Origin: Planctomycetota bacterium
Lineage (GTDB): Bacteria; Planctomycetota; UBA1135; GCA-002686595
Direction of reading: 5' to 3'
Length of the DNA stretch: 64,000 nt
Assembly (NCBI GenBank): GCA_028278425.1
Contig: JANQEJ010000037.1
Coordinates: forward strand, 97,112 to 161,111
Below the pieces are notes generated by a model that worked only from the letters and a program-made list of their open reading frames with translations, did no database searches and had not been told where the DNA came from. Positions 17,353 to 24,370 of the stretch are shown one piece after another (position 1 is the stretch's first letter; every line of letters begins with the position of its first letter). The position numbers and the translations under genes were made by a program.

Positions 17353-18714
17353 TCACCGCGGAGCCGAGAGCGGCTCCCCGCGCCGCCTCTCGGCGCCGTT
17401 CCCCGACGCCGGCCTCGTGACCCAGGTCGCGGTGTCCGGGTCGTACATGCAGTTCCAGTGCCGCGCGCCCGCGTGGCCCTTCCGTTCCACCGTCCGCACG
17501 AGACACGCGCGGCAGCCAAGCCGGAACTCGCAGCCGCCGCATGCAGGGGTATGCCTTCGCGCCAGGTCGTCCACCTCCTGGAGCATCTCCTCCCGGAGGA
17601 CGTCCTCCATGCCGGTCTCGTTCAGGTCGACCAACTCCTTCCGCCAGCCGATGCAGGGCATCATCCGACCGTCGGCTGCGATGAAGTACGCGTTGTCGAA
17701 GCAGTAGTGCGTCTCCCCGTTCGCCTGAAACGCGTCAACGCCGACCTTGAACGACTGGGGGGAGCTGGCTCCCGTGAAGGCGCCCAGCTCTTCGACCGAT
17801 TCGCCGCTTCCGGAGGCATACGGGAACACCATGACCACGGCGGCGCCGAGCTCCCGACCCCAGGCCGCCACGCGGTCCAGCCCTTCGCGATCCGCCACAC
17901 GGAAAGGAACCTTGAGCGAAAAGGCGACGCGCGCCGCCTTGAGGGCCGCCGCGGCGTTCACGAGGGCATCGAAACTCCCCGGCACGCCGACGGCCTGCTC
18001 AAAGTCGTGTTCCCGGTTCGAGGGTGCCAGGAGGACCAGATGAACGGGCTTTCCGCGGAGACGGTTCGCCACGCTCTCGTCGATGAGGTGCCCGGTGGAG
18101 TGAACCTCCAGGCGCATGCCGAGCCCCGTGCCGGCGTCCAGCAGGGCCCACAGGCGGTCCGCTTCGAGGAACGGCTCCCCGCCGCGGATGATCAGCTTGT
18201 CTACTCCGACCTCGTTCAAGATCTCGACGGCCGATACCAGCTCGTCGATCGGAAGAAACTCGCCGTGGTCGCTCCACACGCCGCAGGAACAAGCGTCGGA
18301 GGTCAGCCCGGCACCCGACGTACACCATTCGCAGTCGTAAACGCAGCGATCGCTGATCTCGACCGTCAACCTCCCACCCTCCCGGAACTGCCCGAGTCTC
18401 TGCACTTGACTCCTCAGCGGGGTGGGCCGGAAGTTCTCCACGCCGGTCCTGCGCTCCGTGAAGAAGCCCAGATTCAGCTTGGACAGGCCGGATGCGTATC
18501 CAACCAGGTCGATCTCGCGAACCCCGGCCTCGGTTGCAGCTTCGGCCAGTGACTTCCCCGAGTGGAGAAGGCACAAGGCCCGCGCGAATCGGGCGTCACG
18601 AATCCAGTAGATTTCGCGCTCGAACAGCCCGTGGATGGCGAGACCTTGCCGCCCCCTGACGAGCCGCGCGTCGGGTTGAAACGCGAAATGGCGTCCCCGC
18701 TCGGTTGGTTTCAT
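17353..18714 (-). CDS. radical SAM/SPASM domain peptide-modifying enzyme (first)
   Basis: A 453-residue radical SAM enzyme. The N-terminal ~110 residues look like a peptide-recognition (PqqD/RRE-like) region with hydrophobic helices and a short strand pattern; this is inference. The 4Fe-4S site is CVYDCEWC (C124, C128, C131), with GGEPF as the SAM-binding motif. The C-terminus has a SPASM-like cluster: DGRMMPCIGW, then CGGCEFRLGCRACLVR and a last Cys in NCMYD. Such enzymes form thioether, C-C or other crosslinks in ribosomal peptides. ATG 18714 overlaps the stop of the second radical SAM gene (ATGA). The exact TIGRFAM subfamily cannot be set by eye. Confidence 0.92.
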   Translation of the reverse strand: MKPTERGRHFAFQPDARLVRGRQGLAIHGLFEREIYWIRDARFARALCLLHSGKSLAEAATEAGVREIDLVGYASGLSKLNLGFFTERRTGVENFRPTPLRSQVQRLGQFREGGRLTVEISDRCVYDCEWCTSGAGLTSDACSCGVWSDHGEFLPIDELVSAVEILNEVGVDKLIIRGGEPFLEADRLWALLDAGTGLGMRLEVHSTGHLIDESVANRLRGKPVHLVLLAPSNREHDFEQAVGVPGSFDALVNAAAALKAARVAFSLKVPFRVADREGLDRVAAWGRELGAAVVMVFPYASGSGESVEELGAFTGASSPQSFKVGVDAFQANGETHYCFDNAYFIAADGRMMPCIGWRKELVDLNETGMEDVLREEMLQEVDDLARRHTPACGGCEFRLGCRACLVRTVERKGHAGARHWNCMYDPDTATWVTRPASGNGAERRRGEPLSAPR

Positions 18715-20345
18715 GACGGGAGCTCCAGCAGTCCGTTGCGGTCCATCAAGGGATCTCCGGACGAGAGCGCGTTCGGAGCTTCCTCAAGTATCGTGTAGAG
18801 GGCGATCAACTGCTGGGCGATTCCGCCGCAGGTGACGTCGCACATCTCCTCCGAGACGCGAAAGTCACCGCCATCGCAGGCCTGGGCGTAGCAGGTGCCG
18901 CACAGCGCGCGAGCCCAGCAGCGGTCACAGTCCGGGAGCGCATCGCGGTATCGACCCAGGACCGAGGCGGCTCGGTCCAGATCGAAGCCGCGCTCGACGT
19001 CGCCGATCGGGAAGTCCTCGTTGATCCTCTCGCAGAGGTGAAAGCGACCGTCGGTGGAGACCGCAATGCGCCGGCCGGGTTCGCAGGTGCCCGTAGTCCA
19101 ATGGCGGCCCGGGATTCCGACGAACATCGTGCGTTCGTACAGGGTCCTGAGTCCGGACTCGAAGAGCCTATGGAAGAAGCTCCCCTCCGGCTCCGGAACG
19201 CCCCGCCGCTTCCTGTCACGGAATTCGTCGAACAGCTCGTGGTACTGCTTCTCCGCTCGCCGCGTGTCAGCGGGGTATTTCTCGTGGAACTCGCCGTGGG
19301 CCTGATCGCGGATGTTCCCCACGAAATCGATGGGAGGTACGAGGGGGTCATCCGAGTCGAAGAAGTCCCGGATGGCGAGCAGATCCGAGTTGCCGGTCAG
19401 CGTGACCACGGCACGCACGTGCTTGTGGAAGTAGTCCTTGTCGATGCGGTAGAGCTTCTCCAGGTTGCGACGGATCGCGTCGAACGTGCCGCCATCGGCC
19501 CGATTCCTCCGGTAGCGGTCGTGCACCTCCTGGGGGCCGTCCATGCTGACCAACAGACCCACCTCGTTGTCGACCAGGAACTCCGCGAGGTCGATCGGCA
19601 GATGCGTGAGGTTGGTCGTCGCCGAAAAACAGAGGTTGTAATGAGCTTTCCGCTTGGACCGCGCATAGGCGACGACGCGCCGCAGCAGAGGCCCCTCTAG
19701 CAGGGGTTCGCCGCCGAAGAACGCAATGTCCAGCTTGCGCCTGGGAATGGAGCGAAAGGGCCGCTGGTCGTTGAGCTCCAGGAAACGATCCACCGCTCGC
19801 CGCGCGGTCTCCCAGGACATCTTGTCACGGCGAATCGATTTGTAGCCTTCGTATTGGCCGGAGAAGATGCAGTACTTGCACCGGAGATTGCAGTCGTCGG
19901 TCAGGACCAGGATCAGGTTGCTCATCACCGACGGCGTCGGCCTCCAGGCCGTGCCGAGAGGAGATTCGCACGCATTCACTCCCCGGTTGGTGTGGTCCGC
20001 GCACTCGTCGCAGGACGCGGCAGGGCCCGGAGCCTTGAAGCATCCGGCTCGCCTGCGCCATTTCAGGATGAGGGCGGTCAGGTGGGGCGGTGCCCCCAGA
20101 GCCTCGACGAAACCCGGAACGGCTTCGTCTGGCGTTGAGTAGAGCAGCTCCGTGTCCGCTACCGAGACTCCGTCCGGCCACGCGTGAACCGTGCCGGTTG
20201 CCGCATCGAAGAGGTACTTCGCGCGGTTCATGGAGTAGAAGACTATGAAGTCCTTCGTTGAGCGAACGTGTGGCGTCGCGTCTGCTGGTGACTTCCGTTC
20301 AGACCGCCGACCGCCGTTCTGTCCCACATTCGTTGTTCCTAGCAT
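18711..20345 (-). CDS. radical SAM/SPASM domain peptide-modifying enzyme (second)
   Basis: A 544-residue enzyme. An N-terminal recognition domain (FIVFYSMNRAKYLFDAATG), a Cys-bearing linker (SCDEC), then CNLRCKYC (C152, C156, C159) and FFGGEPLL mark the radical SAM core. The C-terminal SPASM region has CEPGRRIAVSTDGRFHLCER, then CDRCWARALCGTCYAQ and a final CDVTC. The layout resembles maturases of Cys-rich RiPP precursors. The track start (GTG 20411) has no ribosome site; ATG 20345 has AGGGAG 7 nt upstream and is preferred. It lies about 100 bp downstream of the precursor gene and overlaps the other enzyme gene by 4 nt. The catalysed bond is unknown. Confidence 0.92.
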   Translation of the reverse strand: MLGTTNVGQNGGRRSERKSPADATPHVRSTKDFIVFYSMNRAKYLFDAATGTVHAWPDGVSVADTELLYSTPDEAVPGFVEALGAPPHLTALILKWRRRAGCFKAPGPAASCDECADHTNRGVNACESPLGTAWRPTPSVMSNLILVLTDDCNLRCKYCIFSGQYEGYKSIRRDKMSWETARRAVDRFLELNDQRPFRSIPRRKLDIAFFGGEPLLEGPLLRRVVAYARSKRKAHYNLCFSATTNLTHLPIDLAEFLVDNEVGLLVSMDGPQEVHDRYRRNRADGGTFDAIRRNLEKLYRIDKDYFHKHVRAVVTLTGNSDLLAIRDFFDSDDPLVPPIDFVGNIRDQAHGEFHEKYPADTRRAEKQYHELFDEFRDRKRRGVPEPEGSFFHRLFESGLRTLYERTMFVGIPGRHWTTGTCEPGRRIAVSTDGRFHLCERINEDFPIGDVERGFDLDRAASVLGRYRDALPDCDRCWARALCGTCYAQACDGGDFRVSEEMCDVTCGGIAQQLIALYTILEEAPNALSSGDPLMDRNGLLELPS

Positions 20346-20385
20346 GCCATGGCTCCCTGGCGTCGACCGATAACCGTGGAGGCGC

Positions 20386-20413
20386 GGGTGAAGCCGCGCA
20401 CTGGGCTTCACCC
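20386..20413 (-). terminator. hairpin between precursor and maturase genes (attenuator-like)
   Basis: A perfect 10-bp stem GGGTGAAGCC / GGCTTCACCC with an 8-nt loop lies between the precursor stop and the second maturase start. There is no U-tract after it on the minus strand, so it is not a full intrinsic terminator. It may reduce read-through or protect the 3' end of the precursor message, giving more precursor than enzyme. This role is inference. Confidence 0.45.
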
Positions 20414-20446
20414 CGGGCAGGACTCATTCACGCTGGTCGGCTGAGA

Positions 20447-21058
20447 TCAGCTCCGGTATCCGATCGGCATCGGTTGATCCGGCGTGGCGCTGGAGAACAG
20501 CGAGCCGGCGATCCCTCCGACCGTAACGACTGAGGCCGTTATCGCGGCCGCGCCGACGCCGACGACGACGGACAGAACACACGAACCGCAGGCCGAGCAG
20601 ACGCTGCAAGTACTGCAGGTGGCGCACGCCGCGCACCATGCGCAGTTGTCCGCCGCGAGGTCGGTCGCGCCGAGGCTGGTGTGTAGCGTACGGGCCAGGT
20701 CCGGCGAGACGGGCATCGTGCTGCTCGTCATGGCCCCGGAGTCCTCCAGCACCTTGTAGAGAAGCTCGTAGTAATCCGTGGGAGCCGTCTTCCCCGCGGC
20801 CACGCCCTTCCTGATGGCGTCTCGGATCTTGTCGTCGTTCGCCTGAACGACTCTATGGATTTGCTTGTCGAGGAGGCTGGTGGGCGACCCATCCTTGTCG
20901 ACGGGCCCTTGAGTCGCCCGAAGGAGCCTCCCCGCGGCTTTCTTCGTGGCGTCGGTCGTGGCGGCATCGGGTTCGACACCCCCCGCCATGCTCTTCACGG
21001 TTTTCTCGCAGAGCGCTACGTCCTTCTCAAGCTCGGGAGTAAGCTGAAACTGCTCCAC
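20447..21058 (-). CDS. candidate RiPP precursor with period-3 cysteine core
   Basis: A 203-residue protein with no homologue I recognise. Residues 1-135 form a charged, helix-rich leader-like region without a GG cleavage site or NHLP/Nif11 hallmark. Residues 139-160 are the striking part: eight Cys exactly three apart (C139, 142, 145, 148, 151, 154, 157, 160) with small residues between. A hydrophobic Val/Ala/Gly segment follows (VLSVVVGVGAAAITASVV, ~161-190) and then a short polar end. GTG 21058 is the start, with AAGGAGG 8 nt upstream. The two downstream radical SAM/SPASM genes make it the likely substrate. Alternative: a membrane-anchored metal or Fe-S carrier. Confidence 0.8.
   Translation of the reverse strand: MEQFQLTPELEKDVALCEKTVKSMAGGVEPDAATTDATKKAAGRLLRATQGPVDKDGSPTSLLDKQIHRVVQANDDKIRDAIRKGVAAGKTAPTDYYELLYKVLEDSGAMTSSTMPVSPDLARTLHTSLGATDLAADNCAWCAACATCSTCSVCSACGSCVLSVVVGVGAAAITASVVTVGGIAGSLFSSATPDQPMPIGYRS
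20579..20644 (-). repeat. eight-cysteine CXX repeat coding region
   Basis: Eight TGC/TGT codons every 9 nt encode the C139-C160 array. Spacer pairs are AW, AA, AT, ST, SV, SA and GS, all but one small residues. Codon use varies, so the array is conserved at protein level and is not a simple DNA tandem repeat. Confidence 0.95.
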
Positions 21059-21066
21059 AATGAGAT

Positions 21067-21071
21067 CCTCC
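21067..21071 (-). promoter_or_regulatory. Shine-Dalgarno GGAGG of precursor gene
   Basis: GGAGG within aaaaGGAGGatctc lies 8 nt before GTG 21058 and fixes that start. It is one of the strongest ribosome sites in the cassette, in keeping with high precursor expression. Confidence 0.65.
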
Positions 21072-21314
21072 TTTTAGTCACTACTTCGTTTGACGCGAGC
21101 AATCGAAGCGACCACTCTCCACTCGAGATTCTCCCTCGGGGACCACGCCGAGGGCATTCGAACAAGTGCGTACTACGGCGGTGGAATCGACGTACGGGGT
21201 TCCCGCACGGATGCGATTCCTTGGAGGAAATGCACCGAACTACAGGTGCGATACGCACCAAGATCGGATGGCACGCTAGCGTAGATCGCCGATGAGGATC
21301 GACAGGGGAAAAGC

Positions 21315-21458
21315 ATGAGACGTCTGGGATACTTGGGCTTTCTTGGTCTGCTGGGTCTGCTGGGCTTCAAGGACCCGTCGCTCTTCTACCTGTTCTTCTT
21401 GTTCGCTTGCTTCTGGTTCCTGAAGTTGCCGGACAGGAGCAAGAAGACAGACGGTTGA
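21315..21458 (+). CDS. 47-residue hydrophobic peptide (cassette accessory or second product)
   Basis: Too short for the ORF track; I translated it by hand. It begins MRRLGYLGFLGLLGLLGF, an LGxLG repeat, then has KDPSLFYLFFLFACFWF and ends in a charged tail (KLPDRSKKTDG). It would form one or two membrane-spanning helices. It is transcribed divergently from the precursor gene with AGGGGAA 5-11 nt upstream. Small LGFLG-rich membrane peptides occur in other bacteria as uncharacterised families; I cannot assign this one. It could be an immunity or export helper, or a membrane-active peptide. It ends 14 bp before the right direct repeat. Confidence 0.6.
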   Translation: MRRLGYLGFLGLLGLLGFKDPSLFYLFFLFACFWFLKLPDRSKKTDG

Positions 21459-21472
21459 GGCCATGGCGTCCG

Positions 21473-21535
21473 GTGGGCGGGCATGGGGGCGCGTAGAATG
21501 GAGCCGCCGATGCCCTTTCCCCTCCACGGCGTGAC
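21473..21535 (+). repeat. right 63-bp direct repeat flanking the radical SAM cassette
   Basis: Partner of 17253-17315. It includes the true start of the acyl-CoA ligase gene and a relic of the first four codons of the membrane-protein gene on the minus strand (ATGCCCGCCCAC). The cassette thus sits between two copies of one divergent intergenic region. Confidence 0.9.
21494..21499 (+). promoter_or_regulatory. -10-like TAGAAT before acyl-CoA ligase
   Basis: TAGAAT ends 10 nt before ATG 21510. An earlier in-frame ATG at 21498 overlaps this hexamer, so ATG 21510 is the more likely start if the hexamer is the promoter. Confidence 0.5.
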
Positions 21536-23114
21536 CCAGGGTGAGCTCCTCGACCGGCTCGCCGCGGAGCTTCCCGAGCAGGACGCGATCGTCTACCCGC
21601 AGTTCGGGACCCGCCTCTCCTACGAAGGGCTGCGGGACCGCGCCGACGCGCTGGCGCGCGGCTTCCTGGCGCTCGGGATCGAGCCGGGCGAGCGCGTGGC
21701 GGTCTGGGCGGACAACCGGCCGGATTGGATTCCGGTGCAATTCGCCCTGGCCAAGATCGGGGCGATCCTGGTCACGGCCAACGTGGCGCTTCAGCGCGAC
21801 GAGGTGGGTTACCTGCTCGAGCAGAGCCGCGCGTGCGCGCTCGTCTGCGCGCCGGGGCTGAAGGAAGACGAGTACTTCGAGGCGGTGGAGTCCCTGCGGG
21901 CCGAGGCGGGCGCGCTGCCGGAGCTGCGGCACGCGATCTTCTTCGACGGCGGCCCGCGCGACGGCTTCGTCGGCCTCGCGGAGCTGGTCGAGCGCGGCGT
22001 CGAAGTCCCGCTCGAGCGCGTGCACGAGCGGACGGCTGCGACTCGAGTCGGCGATCCGACGAACATCCAGTACACGTCCGGCACCACGGGCTTCCCGAAG
22101 GGCGTCGTGCTCACGCACGCGAACATCGTCGAGAACGCGCACGCCGTGATGCGCCGGCTGAAGTCGACCGGCGACGACCGCGTGCTCGTGCACGTGCCGC
22201 TCTTCCACTGCTTCGGCTGCGTGATCGCGGTGCTCGGAGCGATGACCAACGGCCTTGTGATGGTCGTCACGCAGCGGTTCGACCCGCTGCTCTCGCTCCG
22301 GGCGGTCCACGAGGAGCGCTGCACGCTGATCCACGGCGTGCCGACGATGTTCCTGGCGATGCTCGAGCACGAGGATTTCGCGCGCTTCGACCTCTCGTCC
22401 CTGCGCGCCGGGGTGATGGGCGGCGCGATGTGCCCCGAAGCGCTGATGCGGCGCGTGATCGAAGAGATGGGCTGCCGCGGGATCATCTCCGGCTACGGGT
22501 TGACCGAGTGCTCGCCCGCCGTGTCCGGCCCGTCGCCGGACGACCCAATAGAGGTGCGCGTCCAGACCGTCGGCCGCCCGTACGACGGCATCGAGGTGCG
22601 CGTCGTCGACCCCGAGAGTCTGGCCGACGCTCCGGCCGGCAAGGCCGGCGAGCTCTGGGTCCACGGCCCCAACGTGATGCAGGGCTACTTCGAGGACCCG
22701 AAGGCCACCGCGGAGGCGATCACGCCGGACGGGTGGCTGCGCACCGGCGACCTCGCGACGCGCGACGCCGACGGGCTCGTGCGCATCGTGGGGCGCATCA
22801 AGGACATGATCATCCGCGGCGGCGAGAACGTGTACCCCGCCGAGGTCGAGGACGCCCTGCGCGCGCACGCCGCCGTGCGCGACGCGGCCGTGTTCGGCGT
22901 GCCGTCGGAGCGTTACGGCGAAGAGGTGGCGGCGGCGGTGGTGCTGCGCCCGAACGAGACGGCGACGGCGGAGGAGCTCGACGGCTTCCTCGAGGGCCGG
23001 CTCGCGCGCTTCAAGCGGCCGGCGGCGATCTACTTCGTCGAGGCCTTTCCCCTCACGCCGTCGGGCAAAGTGCAGAAGTTCGTGCTGCGCGCGCGCTACG
23101 GCGCCTCGACGTAG
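21510..23114 (+). CDS. AMP-forming long-chain acyl-CoA synthetase family enzyme
   Basis: A 534-residue adenylate-forming enzyme that activates a carboxylic acid as acyl-AMP and then usually as a CoA thioester. Motifs in order are the P-loop YTSGTTGFPKG, GYGLTECSPAV, WLRTGDLATRD, and the C-terminal hinge and Lys region GRIKDMIIRGGENVYP with PLTPSGKVQKF. Length and motifs match the FadD-like class. The start is ATG 21510 (MPFPLHGV); 21498 is an alternative. The 3' end overlaps the convergent ATP-grasp gene by 19 bp. The gene's first codons are duplicated at 17292-17315. The acyl substrate is unknown. Confidence 0.93.
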   Translation: MPFPLHGVTQGELLDRLAAELPEQDAIVYPQFGTRLSYEGLRDRADALARGFLALGIEPGERVAVWADNRPDWIPVQFALAKIGAILVTANVALQRDEVGYLLEQSRACALVCAPGLKEDEYFEAVESLRAEAGALPELRHAIFFDGGPRDGFVGLAELVERGVEVPLERVHERTAATRVGDPTNIQYTSGTTGFPKGVVLTHANIVENAHAVMRRLKSTGDDRVLVHVPLFHCFGCVIAVLGAMTNGLVMVVTQRFDPLLSLRAVHEERCTLIHGVPTMFLAMLEHEDFARFDLSSLRAGVMGGAMCPEALMRRVIEEMGCRGIISGYGLTECSPAVSGPSPDDPIEVRVQTVGRPYDGIEVRVVDPESLADAPAGKAGELWVHGPNVMQGYFEDPKATAEAITPDGWLRTGDLATRDADGLVRIVGRIKDMIIRGGENVYPAEVEDALRAHAAVRDAAVFGVPSERYGEEVAAAVVLRPNETATAEELDGFLEGRLARFKRPAAIYFVEAFPLTPSGKVQKFVLRARYGAST

Positions 23115-24370
23115 CCCGAGCCCGCGCGGGTGAAGCCGATGGCGTCGAGCTCTTCGCCGAGGGCGCGGTACCAGTCGCGCTCCGCTTCGTCGGCCTCGAT
23201 GCGGTAGTCGGCGGCGGCGAACCAACCGGCGAGCGCTTCCTCCGCTTCGTCGCGATCTTGCCCGCACGCGCACGCGTAACCCGGGATCCGTGTCGTGTCG
23301 TCGTAGCGCGGGATGCGCTCGGCGACGCGCGGGTTGTGCCAGACGAGCGTGACGTCGGGATGGTCCTCCGCGGAGCGCGGATCGGGCCAGCGCTCCACCC
23401 GTCCCGGAGGAAGGCAGATCACCCGCCACGCGGCGAAGCCGTTCCCCGTCCCGCTCGCGCCGGCGCTCCCCTCGAACAGAGCACGCATCGGATCGATCCC
23501 CGAGCCGAAGGGCAGCGTGTTCACCGTCGTCACGTCGCCGTGGAAGCGCGGCGCCACCTCGAGCAGCACGTAGCCCTCCGCCGTGCGCAGGAGGTCCGCC
23601 TTGACCGGACCGACCGCGAGCCCGAGCGCGCGCGCGCCGCGCTCGACGATGGCGTACACCTCCTCCGCCTCGCCGTCCGGCAGCGCCGCGGGGTCATAGC
23701 CGCCCAGCGGCAGCCGCGAAGGCGGCGGCGTCGCGTACTTCTCGAGCACGCCGAGCGGGACGTACTCGCCGTCGCGCAGGAGCCCGTTGGCGTCGATCGA
23801 GCGGCCTTCCAGGAACGGCTCCGCGAGCACCGCGCCCGGCGCGGCGGCGCGGCAGACGTCGAGCGCCGCCGCAAGATCGTCCTTCGGACGGACGATCCGC
23901 ACCCCGCGCGAGCCCGAACCGCCGGAAGGCTTGAGGATCCAGCGGCCCTCCCCCATCGCCGCGCGAAGCTCGCCGGCGTCCGCGACCACGATGCCCTCCG
24001 GCGTCGGGACGCCCGCCGCGCGGAAGGCCTCCTTGGAGGCGACCTTGTCGAGCGCGCGGGCGATCGCGGCTTCCGAGCTCGCGGGCAGTCCGAGCTCGAC
24101 GGCGACCCGCCGCGCGGCTTCGAGCCCGTGCTCGCCGCCGCAGTAGACCGCGCGCACCGCGAAGCGGCCGCGCAGCGAGCGCGCGAAGGCGACGTGCTCC
24201 TCCGCGGCGGTTCCGTCGGCGACCAGCCGCTCGGCCGCGTGGGCGAAGCCCGGCGCGCTCGGGTCGCGGTCGGCGACGATGGGCGCGAGGCCGAGCTCGC
24301 GCGCCAGGCGCGGAACCCGCGCCGCGAGCGGTCCGCCGCCGATCAGGTAGACCGCCGGCTCCGCGCTCAA
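23096..24370 (-). CDS. ATP-grasp domain ligase (first)
   Basis: A 424-residue protein of the ATP-grasp superfamily. An N-terminal Rossmann-like part (VYLIGGGPLAARVPRLAREL) leads to the grasp domain with WILKPSGGSGSRGVRIV (ATP-binding lysine and flexible loop), VLAEPFLEGRSIDANGL and the Mg-binding end VLLEVAPRFHGD. The family joins a carboxylate to an amine through an acyl phosphate. A C-terminal ~90-residue region has no visible motif. The start is TTG 24370, which overlaps the upstream stop as TTGA; no ATG is available nearby. It is the last gene of a four-gene operon. The product could be an amide-linked surface sugar or small metabolite. Confidence 0.85.
   Translation of the reverse strand: MSAEPAVYLIGGGPLAARVPRLARELGLAPIVADRDPSAPGFAHAAERLVADGTAAEEHVAFARSLRGRFAVRAVYCGGEHGLEAARRVAVELGLPASSEAAIARALDKVASKEAFRAAGVPTPEGIVVADAGELRAAMGEGRWILKPSGGSGSRGVRIVRPKDDLAAALDVCRAAAPGAVLAEPFLEGRSIDANGLLRDGEYVPLGVLEKYATPPPSRLPLGGYDPAALPDGEAEEVYAIVERGARALGLAVGPVKADLLRTAEGYVLLEVAPRFHGDVTTVNTLPFGSGIDPMRALFEGSAGASGTGNGFAAWRVICLPPGRVERWPDPRSAEDHPDVTLVWHNPRVAERIPRYDDTTRIPGYACACGQDRDEAEEALAGWFAAADYRIEADEAERDWYRALGEELDAIGFTRAGSGYVEAP

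Noticed and set aside
20447-21058. Precursor as a ferredoxin-like Fe-S protein
   Set aside because: Ferredoxins use CxxCxxCxxxC with a Pro. The unbroken eight-fold CXX array and hydrophobic tail do not fit, though metal binding is not excluded.
21059-21314. 64- to 81-aa ORFs upstream of the precursor gene
   Set aside because: They have no ribosome site or conserved features; this is the divergent promoter region of the cassette.
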